From assembly GCF_000143885.2 (NCBI RefSeq), contig NC_018581.1, positions 2,852,001 to 2,916,000 of the forward strand: a stretch of 64,000 nucleotides of DNA, written 5' to 3'. Position 1 is the first letter of the stretch. Every line of letters starts with the position of its first letter. Below the pieces are notes generated by a model. That model saw only the letters and a list, made by a program, of their open reading frames with translations. It was not told where the DNA came from and made no database searches. Below are positions 17,478 through 25,614 of this stretch, one piece after another. A program made the position numbers and the translations under genes. This DNA is from Gordonia sp. KTR9. Its GTDB lineage: Bacteria > Actinomycetota > Actinomycetes > Mycobacteriales > Mycobacteriaceae.

Positions 17478-18242
17478 TCAGGAACCGTGCGGGTCGCGCT
17501 CGTTCAGCGTCGCGACGACCTCGGCATAGTCGCCGCGCGCTTCGCCCCACCGCAGGAACTTCACCCGCTCGACGAGCAGTTCGGTGGCGGTGGGCTGTGA
17601 GCCGATGAGGTCGACCACCTCGTCGACGAATTCGTCGAGTGGCATGGCGATGTCGCTCTCACGCTGCCCGGGCAACAGATCGGTGCGTACCGCCGGCGGT
17701 ACGAGTTCGACGACGTCCACCGATGTGCCGGCGAATTGGAGGCGCAACGACTCGCTCAGCATGTGGATGGCGGCCTTGGTGGCGTTGTAGGTCGGTGTCA
17801 CCCGAAGCGGGGCGAACGCCAGGCCGGAGGACACGGTCGTGATCGTGGCGGCCGGCCGCGCCTGCAGGTGTTCGATGAACGCGGCGATCAGACGGATCGG
17901 GCCCAGCAGGTTGGTGGTGACGGTCGCTTCGGCGGTGTCGAGGAAGCCCGCCGGTGACGACCAGTCCTCGATGCGCATGATCCCGGCCATCGCGACGAGC
18001 ACGTCGAGATCAGGGTGCTCGGCGATGACCTGTCGTGCGGCCACATCGACACTGTCCGGGTCGGCGACGTCGATCTCCATCGTGTGCAGCCCGGGGTGCT
18101 CGGCACGGATTCGGTCCAGGAGTTCGGTGCGCCGCCCACCGACGATGACGGTGTTGCCCTCGTCGTGCAGCCGGGTGGCAAGGGCCAGGCCGATTCCGCT
18201 GGTCGCGCCGGGGATGAAGATGGTGTTTCCGGTGAGGTTCAT
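17478..18242 (-). CDS. Short-chain dehydrogenase/reductase (DltE-like)
   Basis: 254 residues, classical SDR. The cofactor loop is IFIPGATSGIGLALA, MAGIM stands at the NNAG position, the catalytic serine is in TTVSSG, and the YNATKAAIH segment gives the YxxxK pair. ATG 18242 is chosen over the long frame to 18524, which runs through the divergent promoter. It faces an MmyB-type regulator across about 100 bp, an arrangement repeated at 40457-42358. Confidence 0.9.
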   Translation of the reverse strand: MNLTGNTIFIPGATSGIGLALATRLHDEGNTVIVGGRRTELLDRIRAEHPGLHTMEIDVADPDSVDVAARQVIAEHPDLDVLVAMAGIMRIEDWSSPAGFLDTAEATVTTNLLGPIRLIAAFIEHLQARPAATITTVSSGLAFAPLRVTPTYNATKAAIHMLSESLRLQFAGTSVDVVELVPPAVRTDLLPGQRESDIAMPLDEFVDEVVDLIGSQPTATELLVERVKFLRWGEARGDYAEVVATLNERDPHGS

Positions 18243-18293
18243 GCCGTCGAGTCTCCGATCCGGCAGGGAGACGATCCAGAGCGCGCTCATCGG

Positions 18294-18308
18294 GGGATCG
18301 CCGATCCC
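18294..18308. promoter_or_regulatory. Inverted repeat between SDR and regulator genes
   Basis: GGGATC (18294-18299), a GCC spacer and GATCCC (18303-18308) form a perfect 6-3-6 dyad, roughly midway between the two divergent starts. It is a candidate operator for the adjacent helix-turn-helix regulator. Confidence 0.4.
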
Positions 18309-18343
18309 TGGCAACGCGGTACCGGCGCCGCGATACTGACGAG

Positions 18344-19195
18344 ATGGATCGCGATGCGCTGGCCGGGTTCCTCGTGAGCCGACGCAACAGTCTGCAACCG
18401 TCGGATGTGGGTATTCCGGCAGGCGCCCGGCGGCGCACGACGGGTCTGCGTCGTGAGGAGGTCGCTCAGCTCGCGACGATGTCCACGGACTACTACACCC
18501 GACTCGAGCAGCGCCGCGGCCCACAACCGAGCACGCAGATGCTGTCGGCGCTCGCTCGCGCCCTACGCCTCACCGCCGATGAGCGGGACTACCTGTTCCG
18601 GGTCGCCGGGCACAGCGCACCGGACCGGGTGGCTGCGTCGGACCACATCGCACCCGGACTTCTGCGCGTCCTGGACCGGCTGACCGGCACGCCCGCCCTC
18701 ATCCTCTCGGCGCTGGGGGATACGTTGATCCAGAACGATTGCGCGCGAGCATTGTTCGGCGACAACGACCACCTCACCGGGATGGAACGCAGCGCCATCT
18801 ACCGGTGGTTCGTGCACCCCGACGACGAGCGCCCCCGCTATCCGGCCGACGACCACGAACGGCAGAGCCGGGCACAGGTCGCCTCACTGCGGGCTGCCTA
18901 CGGTGTGATGGGTGCGGAGTCACGAGCCGGAGCGATGGTGGCAGAGCTCCGGCGCCGCAGCAGCGAGTTCACCGCACTCTGGGACACCCACATGGTGAGT
19001 CGACGCTTCGAGGACCACAAGATCCTGCTCCATCCCGAGGTCGGCGCGATCGAGGTGGATTGCCAGGCGTTGTTCACCGAGGACGAGACCCAGGTCCTGC
19101 TCGTGCTGACGGCGGCACCGAGGACCGATGCGGCCGGAAAGATCGAGTTGCTCAATGTTCTCGGCACCCAGCAGCTCCGGCTCGACCCGCGCTGA
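18344..19195 (+). CDS. XRE-type regulator with MmyB-like ligand domain
   Basis: 283 residues. The N-terminal helix-turn-helix is [19 protein letters not shown], then STDYYTRLEQRRGPQPS; the C-terminal ~180 residues form the MmyB-like (PAS-type) ligand domain with YRWFVHPDDERPRYP and a terminal VLLVLTAAP strand. Members often control a divergently transcribed oxidoreductase, and such a gene (17478-18242) is present. A paralogue lies at 40457-41296. Confidence 0.92.
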   Translation: MDRDALAGFLVSRRNSLQPSDVGIPAGARRRTTGLRREEVAQLATMSTDYYTRLEQRRGPQPSTQMLSALARALRLTADERDYLFRVAGHSAPDRVAASDHIAPGLLRVLDRLTGTPALILSALGDTLIQNDCARALFGDNDHLTGMERSAIYRWFVHPDDERPRYPADDHERQSRAQVASLRAAYGVMGAESRAGAMVAELRRRSSEFTALWDTHMVSRRFEDHKILLHPEVGAIEVDCQALFTEDETQVLLVLTAAPRTDAAGKIELLNVLGTQQLRLDPR

Positions 19196-19252
19196 CGGTC
19201 CGGCCCGTGACGCGCGCCGACGGCCGCTGCGACAGCGCGCATCGCGGTGGGA

Positions 19253-19723
19253 CTACGGCGAACCGGTCGGACGCGTGTTGATCCGCCTGCCGATCGCGGA
19301 CACCTGCCGAAGCTGCGCACGCGTCAGCCGATCGATGACGAGTTCGCGCACATTGGCCACATACCCGGGCGCGGTGGCCACCACCTTCTCCCAACCCGAC
19401 TCGGTGAGAACGGCATTGGTGAACCGGCCGTTCTCCGGGCAGGGGTGGCGCCCAACCCACCCACGTTTCTCGAGTCTTCCGACCACATGCGACAGCCGCG
19501 ACAGCGAACCGTAGGACAGTTCGGCGAGCTGGCTCATCCGCAAGGTGTGGTCCGGCGCCTCGGACAGAGCAGCCATCACCTCGTACTCGAAGTGTGTGAT
19601 CTGGGCGTCGCGGAGGAGCTGGGCGTCGAGCGCGTGGGGGAGGTGGGCCAGCGCGGTTGCCACCTGAATCCAGGCGTCCATTTCCTCGTCGTCGAGCCAA
19701 TTCGGCTCGGGGGCAGTCGACAT
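19253..19723 (-). CDS. MarR family transcriptional regulator
   Basis: 156 residues. The winged helix is visible in FEYEVMAALSEAPDHTLRMSQL, GSLSRLSHVVGRLEKRGWV and the wing CPENGRFTNAVLT. ATG 19723 (MSTAPEPN) is preferred over the frame start at 19774. It is divergent from a doxX-like gene, and the shared spacer carries two palindromes with TCAA/TTGA half-sites, a usual MarR arrangement. Repression of doxX is inferred. Confidence 0.92.
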   Translation of the reverse strand: MSTAPEPNWLDDEEMDAWIQVATALAHLPHALDAQLLRDAQITHFEYEVMAALSEAPDHTLRMSQLAELSYGSLSRLSHVVGRLEKRGWVGRHPCPENGRFTNAVLTESGWEKVVATAPGYVANVRELVIDRLTRAQLRQVSAIGRRINTRPTGSP

Positions 19724-19762
19724 CTGCGCAGTGTATATGAAGTGAACACATCCGTGATCAGG

Positions 19763-19774
19763 TTGACGCGTCAA
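19763..19774. promoter_or_regulatory. Palindrome TTGACGCGTCAA overlapping the doxX -35
   Basis: A perfect 12-bp palindrome. Its left half supplies TTGACG (19763-19768), a -35-like hexamer; TAGCCT at 19786-19791 sits 17 bp downstream as a possible -10. A MarR protein bound here would block that promoter. The 17-bp spacing supports the call; no start site has been mapped. Confidence 0.6.
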
Positions 19775-19793
19775 GTGTCATAGCCTAGCCTTC

Positions 19794-19809
19794 ACTTGAT
19801 TCATCAAGT
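19794..19809. promoter_or_regulatory. Palindrome ACTTGATTCATCAAGT, second MarR site
   Basis: Perfect 7-bp arms around a TC centre, sharing TTGA/TCAA half-sites with the palindrome 20 bp upstream. It lies over the expected doxX transcription start, 31 bp before the start codon. Confidence 0.65.
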
Positions 19810-19840
19810 CAGAACACACTCTCAGTGAGGCGGCTCAGTC

Positions 19841-20305
19841 ATGACCAACCCCATCGTCCGCAGCGCGGGCATCCTCCTCGGACGCGTCGCCCTCGGCGTC
19901 ATCTTCCTGGCCCACGGCCTGCAGAAGTTCCAGCAGAACGGCTGGACGGGACCGCAGACCGGATTCGACATGATGGGCGTCCCGGCCGCATCGTTCTCGG
20001 CGTTCGTCGTCACCTGGCTCGAGATCCTCGGCGGCATCGCACTGATCATCGGACTGCTGACCCCGATCATCGCCGCGCTGCTGACCCTGAACATGATCGG
20101 CGCATTGTTCATCGCACACGTGGACAACGGCATCTGGGTCTCCGACGGCGGCTACGAGTTGGTCCTCGCCCTCGGGGCCGGCGCACTGATCCTGGCTGTC
20201 ATCGGCGCCGGGCGTTTCAGTGTCGACGCCGCACTGGGCTCGAAGGTCAGCTGGCTGTCCGCCGACGACTCCCGGTCGCGCGAACTCGCGGGATCCACGC
20301 GCTGA
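19841..20305 (+). CDS. DoxX family membrane protein
   Basis: 154 residues with four expected membrane helices. The family opening GRVALGVIFLAHGLQKF, the PAASFSAFVVTWLEILGG segment and GLLTPIIAALLTLNMIGA match DoxX-type proteins, which are linked to thiol and redox homeostasis in mycobacteria. Divergent from the MarR gene and followed by a strong terminator, so it is monocistronic. Confidence 0.9.
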   Translation: MTNPIVRSAGILLGRVALGVIFLAHGLQKFQQNGWTGPQTGFDMMGVPAASFSAFVVTWLEILGGIALIIGLLTPIIAALLTLNMIGALFIAHVDNGIWVSDGGYELVLALGAGALILAVIGAGRFSVDAALGSKVSWLSADDSRSRELAGSTR

Positions 20306-20324
20306 CGGCCCGCTCGCTCCGCTG

Positions 20325-20368
20325 ACGACGCAGCGCCCCGGCCCCGTTCGGCCGGGGCGCTGCGTCGT
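20325..20368 (+). terminator. Intrinsic terminator after doxX
   Basis: A perfect 19-bp GC-rich stem (20325-20343 with 20350-20368) closes a 6-nt CCGTTC loop, starting 20 bp after the doxX stop. Only a short T-containing tail follows, as is common in actinobacteria. Confidence 0.85.
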
Positions 20369-20401
20369 TGACATACAGTCCCCGTCAGGGTGCCGAGCGG
20401 A

Positions 20402-20753
20402 ATGAGAGACATGACCTGGCTGATGCTGATCGCGGCGATCGCCTCCGAGGTGGCGGCGACCTTGTCGCTCAAGGGTGCACAAACCGAACCGGAGCTGTAC
20501 GTCGTGGTTGCCGTCGGGTACATGCTCGCGTTCGCACTCCTCGCCGGAGTCCTCAAGCGCGGCATGGGTCGGGGTGGCCTACGGGATCTGGTCGGCGTCG
20601 GGTGTGGCCCTCACCGCGGTTCTGGCGACCTGGATCTTCGACGAACCCTTCGGGATCGTGATGGGGATCGGCATCGTGTGCATCGTGATCGGGGTGGTCC
20701 TGGTCGAGACCGGTCACCGGCCACCCGTCGACGCCGGCACCACGGAGGCCTGA
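20402..20753 (+). pseudogene. SMR efflux subunit, frameshifted
   Basis: The first frame reads MRDMTWLMLIAAIASEVAAT through LLAGVLKRGMG and then becomes Arg-rich nonsense. From about 20570 the +1 frame resumes with VGVAYGIWSASGVALTAVL and ends at 20753. Together they make a complete four-helix SMR protein with the membrane Glu in ASEVAAT. The intact neighbour (LRNGVPLGVAYGIW) implies that one codon between M and V has lost two bases. This is either a true loss of function or a sequencing error. Confidence 0.75.
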
Positions 20754-20755
20754 CC

Positions 20756-21076
20756 GTGGGATATCTGTTCATCGTCGCGGCGATCGTCGCCGAGGTCACC
20801 GGCACCCTCGCATTGCGCGCCGCCGCGACCGGCCGTCGGCGTTTCTACGCAGTCGTGGTGGCCGGATATCTGACGGCGTTCGTCGCGTTGACATTCGGGC
20901 TGAGGAACGGTGTGCCGCTCGGTGTCGCCTACGGCATCTGGGCCGCCGCCGGCGTCGCGGCAACGGCTGTCGCGGCACACTTCCTGTTCCGCGAGCGGCT
21001 CACCCGTCGAATGGTCGCCGGTATCGGCGTCATCATCGTCGGAGTGCTCCTCGTCGAGCTGGGTGCGCTGCACTGA
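20756..21076 (+). CDS. Small multidrug resistance (SMR) family protein
   Basis: 106 residues and four membrane helices. AAIVAEVTGTLALRAA carries the essential glutamate of helix 1; NGVPLGVAYGIWAAAG and the C-terminal GIGVIIVGVLLVELG match the family. GTG 20756 has GGAGG 7 nt upstream and starts 2 nt after the stop of the first SMR gene. Tandem SMR genes usually make heterodimers, so disruption of the partner may leave this one acting alone or idle. Confidence 0.9.
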   Translation: MGYLFIVAAIVAEVTGTLALRAAATGRRRFYAVVVAGYLTAFVALTFGLRNGVPLGVAYGIWAAAGVAATAVAAHFLFRERLTRRMVAGIGVIIVGVLLVELGALH

Positions 21077-21115
21077 CCTGCGGCTCGGAGACTGCCCCCG
21101 CTGGGGCCTCGACGG

Positions 21116-22129
21116 TCAACCGCGTTCGGAATCGGGGGAGCTCACGTCCATCTCGACGTCGGACTCGACGTCGCGTGGATTGTCGAATGAGACGTCGATC
21201 TCCTGGAAACCCTTGTTGCGCTGCGCGAGAACCTGTGCCGAGTACGCCGCCTCATCACCCTTCGTCAGGCTGACGTTGTCGGTGAACGGCGTCAACAGCG
21301 ACCGCGGGTAGAGGTGATCCACCCGCACCGAGTTGGTTTCGAGGCAGAACACGATCACGATCGACGCGATGTACAGGAACGCCAGCAGGCCCAGCACGAT
21401 CGCGAAGACGCCGTTGGTGGAACTCGCGTTCCCGATGACGTGCTGTACGTAGACCGCGCCGAAGGTCTGGATGATCTGCCAGCCGACCGCTGCTGCGAAA
21501 GCACCCGGCAACACATCCCGCACCGACACATCCCGGGCGGTTCCGATCCGGAACGCGACCGTGAACACCAGCGTGCTCAGCGCCACCGACCCGAGGATCG
21601 CCAGCCACCGCCCCACGATGCCGAGCTCGAAGGCGGCCGAGACGCCGTTGACGACGGTCAGGCCGATCACCGCGACGCCGATCGTCGACAGCAACAACAG
21701 TCCACGTAGGCGGGCGACGATCGGATCCGGGCGCTCGTTGCGCGGGACCGCCCAGATCGTGTTCATCGCGTTCTGGGCGGCGACGGCCACTCCGAGGCCG
21801 CCGTACAGGGAGACCACGACCCCGATGACGATCGCAGTGACACCGCCACTGAGTTTCTCGGGCTCCTCGAGTTGTCCGCCGATGACCGGGATCTGGCTCA
21901 TCGCCGAGTCCAGAATCCGTTCCTGGAGGTCGGGATTGTCGGCCAGGACGATCCCCAGCACGGTCGCGAAGAGCAGCAACAGCGGGAACAGCGAGATGAA
22001 GGCGTAGTAGGCGCACAGTGCCGCCAGGTACGCGCCCTGATCGTCGACGAACTTGTAGATGACGGCGAGTGGGAAACCCGTCGCCGGATGGTCCCGCTGG
22101 AACCGGTCGACCCGCTCGGTCAACGACAC
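21116..22129 (-). CDS. YihY/BrkB family membrane protein
   Basis: 337 residues with six expected helices. The DQGAYLAALCAYYAFISLFPLLLL opening and the LLAFLYIASIVIVFCLETNSV helix are hallmarks of the YihY/virulence-factor BrkB family, once misannotated as RNase BN. The C-terminal 50 residues are acidic and disordered-looking. GTG 22129 has GAGGAGG 9 nt upstream. A paralogue lies at 33570-34661. Function is unproven. Confidence 0.9.
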   Translation of the reverse strand: MSLTERVDRFQRDHPATGFPLAVIYKFVDDQGAYLAALCAYYAFISLFPLLLLFATVLGIVLADNPDLQERILDSAMSQIPVIGGQLEEPEKLSGGVTAIVIGVVVSLYGGLGVAVAAQNAMNTIWAVPRNERPDPIVARLRGLLLLSTIGVAVIGLTVVNGVSAAFELGIVGRWLAILGSVALSTLVFTVAFRIGTARDVSVRDVLPGAFAAAVGWQIIQTFGAVYVQHVIGNASSTNGVFAIVLGLLAFLYIASIVIVFCLETNSVRVDHLYPRSLLTPFTDNVSLTKGDEAAYSAQVLAQRNKGFQEIDVSFDNPRDVESDVEMDVSSPDSERG

Positions 22130-22263
22130 CCGTTCATTCCTCCTCGACGGATCGTCCGCGCTTCTCGCTCAGTCGAACGAGTCATTCACCGGGAGTTACC
22201 ACGGTGGTGCCGACTGTAACCCGCACGCGGCCTGATTGTCCGACACGCCATCGGATCGGCGAT

Positions 22264-23598
22264 TCACCGAAATGGATCAGCGCCGGGAATGCCGAGTGCC
22301 CGGAACGGGAGCCCTAGACGCCAATAGGCGAGACCGGCCAGACCACGTGGGAAGAAGCGTTCCGTGGTCGTGGTCTCCACGACCCCGCGCGAACCGTCGA
22401 CGTCCCGGATCTGCTGTTCGCGATAAGCCCTACCGAATCTGTTGTCGCGCAGGCGTACTCGGAGGAAGTCCGGCCGTCGCGCATCTGCGATCTCGCCGCG
22501 GTGTCGCGCGTCCCGTTCGAGACGGTCCCAGACCGTCGTGCGGCTCGCCTGCTCGCTGCTGCGGGTGACGGTTTCGAACATCTCCTCGCCGGCCCACTCC
22601 GGGTCGGTGGGCAGCGGCTCGGCGGGGGACACATCGGCGGAGGCGTTGGCCCAGGAGGCCGGCCCGTCGCCGCGCGCGGACCGTTCGAGGGTGAGTGCCA
22701 CCGCCTGCGAGTAGGGGGTCAGCCCGCCGTCCGGACGATCGATGATCGCGTCGACCGCTCGGTCGCGGCACACCGCGTCGCATTCGAGCGATTCGATCAG
22801 CGGTCGTGCGATCTTGCCACGAATCGGCGTGACGAACCGGACCCACCGGCTGGCCAGGGCCGGGGTGAGGTACGGCAGGACCACCATGATCCGCGGACGC
22901 AGGCCCGCGACCTCTGCATACACCTGCATCATGTCGCCGTATTCCAGGACGTCGGGCCCGCCGATGTCCCAGGTTCTGGACGACGGGACGGTCGCGGTGG
23001 CCGCCTCGACGAGATAGTGCAGCGCATCGTCGACGGCGATCGGCTGGATCTTGTTGTGCACCCACCGAGGTGTTGTCATCGCCGGTAGACGCTCGGTGAG
23101 GTGCCGGATGAGTTCGAACGAGGCCGACCCCGATCCGATCAAGGTGCCTGCCTGCAACGCGACGGTTTCGATCGGCGAGTCGATCAGGATGTCTCCGACC
23201 TCAGCACGGGATGCGAGGTGTTCGGAGAGCTCGGTGCCGGACGGGTGCAGGCCGCCCAGATAGACGATCCGGGAGACCCCGTTCTGCTGGGCTGCGGCGA
23301 CGACGTTCTCCGCGGCACGTCGTTCCTCGGCGGCGAAGTCGGCGTCGGTGCTCATCGAATGCACCAGGTGGTAGACGACGTCGACGCCCGCGAAAGCCTT
23401 CACCAGCGAATCGCGATCGGAGAGATCACCTTCGACCACCTCGGCTCCCGGTTCGGACAACCACGGTGCGCCGGACAGCTTGTCCGGCGTCCGCGCCAGC
23501 GCGCGCACGCTGTGCCCGCGTGCCAGCAACCGCGGTGCCAACCGGCCGCCGACATAGCCGGTCGCTCCGGTGACCAGACAGGTTCGCGACTCGTCCAC
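22264..23598 (-). CDS. Extended/atypical SDR, NAD(P)H-binding, with DUF2867-like tail
   Basis: 444 residues. TCLVTGATGYVGGRLAPRLL is the NAD(P) loop; VDVVYHLVHSM and NGVSRIVYLGGL follow as in the YbjT/complex I NDUFA9-like group. The last ~30 residues (TERFFPRGLAGLAYWRLGLPF) resemble the end of DUF2867, but the middle of that domain appears short. GTG 23598 has AGGAG 4 nt upstream. Cofactor-dependent isomerisation or quinone-related chemistry is possible; the substrate is unknown. Confidence 0.8.
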   Translation of the reverse strand: MDESRTCLVTGATGYVGGRLAPRLLARGHSVRALARTPDKLSGAPWLSEPGAEVVEGDLSDRDSLVKAFAGVDVVYHLVHSMSTDADFAAEERRAAENVVAAAQQNGVSRIVYLGGLHPSGTELSEHLASRAEVGDILIDSPIETVALQAGTLIGSGSASFELIRHLTERLPAMTTPRWVHNKIQPIAVDDALHYLVEAATATVPSSRTWDIGGPDVLEYGDMMQVYAEVAGLRPRIMVVLPYLTPALASRWVRFVTPIRGKIARPLIESLECDAVCRDRAVDAIIDRPDGGLTPYSQAVALTLERSARGDGPASWANASADVSPAEPLPTDPEWAGEEMFETVTRSSEQASRTTVWDRLERDARHRGEIADARRPDFLRVRLRDNRFGRAYREQQIRDVDGSRGVVETTTTERFFPRGLAGLAYWRLGLPFRALGIPGADPFR

Positions 23599-23743
23599 CT
23601 GACTCCTCTGCTCTGGGATGTGCTTCTCAGGCTAGGGAGACTGTTCGCGTCGTGCCGCCCTATCGGCAGGGTCGGTGCCGGATCGTTCTCTGCGGCCACG
23701 GTTCGGTAACGACGCGATGCACAGGACACGTGACCAACCCGCA

Positions 23744-24208
23744 TCAGCCGTCGGCCGGTGAGCCGTCATCCGCTCCCGCCGGCGAGTTCTCGAACCACAG
23801 GCACTCTTCCACGAGCCCGGCGCTCTTCCATCCGTCGGCGGTCCGGACCATCGAATGGTGATAGTTTCCGCCGCACGTGCTCAGTTCGGGCATGCCGACA
23901 AAACGCATCGGGTTGTAGAACATCGCACGCACGTCAGCACGATCACCCTCGCCGGGGTGGGCGAAGGTGTACTCGATATTGGTGATGAAGTGCTGACTCA
24001 CCGACACGAACGCGAAACTCTCCTCGAGCCACGCCGCGATCTCGTCCCGGGTGCCCGCCTGACCGAATGGCGTCGACGAGTAGTCGACCACCGCTTCCGG
24101 GGTGAACACCGAACGCCACAGTTCCCAGTCCCTGGTGTCGACGGCGCGTGAGTACCTGTACAGCGTGTCCGCGATGCCGAACCGGTCGCTGATCTCTTGC
24201 AGATCCAT
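23744..24208 (-). CDS. SnoaL-like (NTF2 fold) protein
   Basis: 154 residues. The opening IADTLYRYSRAVDTRDWELWRSVF followed by TPEAVVDYS is the SnoaL-type start, and YHHSMVRTADGWKSAGLVEECLW forms the final strands of the cone-shaped barrel. Family members include dehydratases, isomerases and ring-hydroxylating dioxygenase beta-like proteins; no catalytic dyad can be assigned. ATG 24208 is used; the frame upstream to 24571 is arginine-rich nonsense. Confidence 0.85.
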   Translation of the reverse strand: MDLQEISDRFGIADTLYRYSRAVDTRDWELWRSVFTPEAVVDYSSTPFGQAGTRDEIAAWLEESFAFVSVSQHFITNIEYTFAHPGEGDRADVRAMFYNPMRFVGMPELSTCGGNYHHSMVRTADGWKSAGLVEECLWFENSPAGADDGSPADG

Positions 24209-24330
24209 CGTTCTCCAGTCGGTCGATCTCCGCTGTGCCGAGGTGACCCGCGGTCGCCGGCTTCCTCGTCGACGACTATAGACACCAGTCCAGACGCCTG
24301 TCAGCGATTTCCGCTGTGCTGCGTGATCGG

Positions 24331-25005
24331 TCAGCTGGTGCTCGCGAGATCCCGGACGACGCGGAGATCGGCGACGAAGGCGTCGAACGCCTGATCGCGC
24401 TGTTCTGCGGGTCCGCGGAGAATCGACGAGGGATGAACGGTCGCCACCACGGACTCGGAATGGTCGGGACCGACATCTCCGTCGGCTCCGAGGTCGAAGC
24501 GTTCGCCACGGTGCTTGGTGAGTCGAAAACCGGTGCCCAGCAACGCCTGTGCGGCTGTGGCGCCCAGACACACGACGATGCGGGGCGAGACCGCGTCGAG
24601 TTCGGCCAACAGCCAGGGCCGGCGCGCGACGACCTCACCGCGGTTCGGCTTCTCGTGAATTCGTCGCTTCTGACCCGCTGCCCGGGTGTACTTGAAGTGT
24701 TTCACCGCGTTCGTGACATAGGTGATCTCGCGGTCGATGCCGGCGGCCTCGAGTGCGCGATCGAACACGCGGCCGGCCGGACCGACGAACGGTTCACAGG
24801 CACGATCCTCCTGGTCACCGGGCTGCTCGCCGACGAACATGATCGTCGATCCGGGATCGCCCGCGCCGAACACGGTCTGGTCGGCGTCGCGGTAGAGGTC
24901 GCACCCACGACAGGCGCGCGCCGCCGATGCGAGGTCGTCGAGGTCGTGCGAGTCGGGGACGAACTCAGCCGCGCCGACATGCGTCGTCTTTGCTCCGGGA
25001 TTCAC
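24331..25005 (-). CDS. udgX: UdgX-type uracil-DNA glycosylase
   Basis: About 224 residues. GEQPGDQED is motif A, VHPSSILRG is motif B, and KRRIH at about 113-117 is the insert specific to UdgX, whose histidine forms a covalent bond with the abasic sugar after uracil removal. Cysteines in CRGC near the N-terminus and two further ones fit the 4Fe-4S cluster of family 4/5 enzymes. I start at GTG 25005; a TTG at 25017 would overlap the upstream gene. It is the last gene of a run with a hypothetical protein and a Zn-alcohol dehydrogenase. Confidence 0.93.
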   Translation of the reverse strand: MNPGAKTTHVGAAEFVPDSHDLDDLASAARACRGCDLYRDADQTVFGAGDPGSTIMFVGEQPGDQEDRACEPFVGPAGRVFDRALEAAGIDREITYVTNAVKHFKYTRAAGQKRRIHEKPNRGEVVARRPWLLAELDAVSPRIVVCLGATAAQALLGTGFRLTKHRGERFDLGADGDVGPDHSESVVATVHPSSILRGPAEQRDQAFDAFVADLRVVRDLASTS

Positions 25006-25023
25006 GATGCCTGCCAACCGTGG

Positions 25024-25605
25024 TCATCGACGAGACCGTCGAGCAGAGCGGACCAGTCGGCGAACCGCGACACCGGCGACCGCGCCGGTGACCACCCACG
25101 GCCCGCCCACGAGCAGCGGATCGATCCAGGCATGACTGCCGTCGACGCGGGTGCGGCCATGGCGCGATGACCAGCCGTGGTGGGTGAACTCAGACGCGAT
25201 GCCGGTCTCGGTCAGTGGGTTGTCCGGTCGGGCGGTCGCCAGGGACGCGAGGTGCGCTTCGATCGACGCCACACGGTCGGCGCCGAGGAGGATCAGCCAG
25301 TGCGCCGCGCGACCTTCGCTGTAGCGGTAGGCAGATCGCCGGATCGCGCCGGACAGCCCGCGCGGCGGCGTCGATGTACCGAAAACCGGTGTGAGGAAGG
25401 CGTGTTCGTTGGACCGTTCGCGAGGTCGACGCTCGGGCTGGTCGTCCGGGACGGTCCAGTGGACGCCGGGCGCCGGTTCGACGGGCAGTTCGCGGGGAAC
25501 CGCGGGACGGTTCGCGGTGTCCAGATCGACGCCCCAGCCCGGGATCCGGTCGACGAGGGCGGAGGTGTCGGGATCGTTGGGGCGGTCTGCGGGATATGCG
25601 GGCAC
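25024..25605 (-). CDS. Conserved hypothetical protein
   Basis: 193 residues. The N-terminal 70 residues are Pro/Asp/Arg-rich; the rest carries RRSAYRYSEGRAAHWLILLGADRVASIEAHL and ends in an arginine-rich tail. I recognise no domain. GTG 25605 has AGGAGG 4 nt upstream and lies 9 bp after the alcohol dehydrogenase stop, and udgX follows within about 20 bp. The gene is therefore well supported as real and operonic. Confidence 0.75.
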   Translation of the reverse strand: MPAYPADRPNDPDTSALVDRIPGWGVDLDTANRPAVPRELPVEPAPGVHWTVPDDQPERRPRERSNEHAFLTPVFGTSTPPRGLSGAIRRSAYRYSEGRAAHWLILLGADRVASIEAHLASLATARPDNPLTETGIASEFTHHGWSSRHGRTRVDGSHAWIDPLLVGGPWVVTGAVAGVAVRRLVRSARRSRR

Positions 25606-25614
25606 GGTTCCTCC

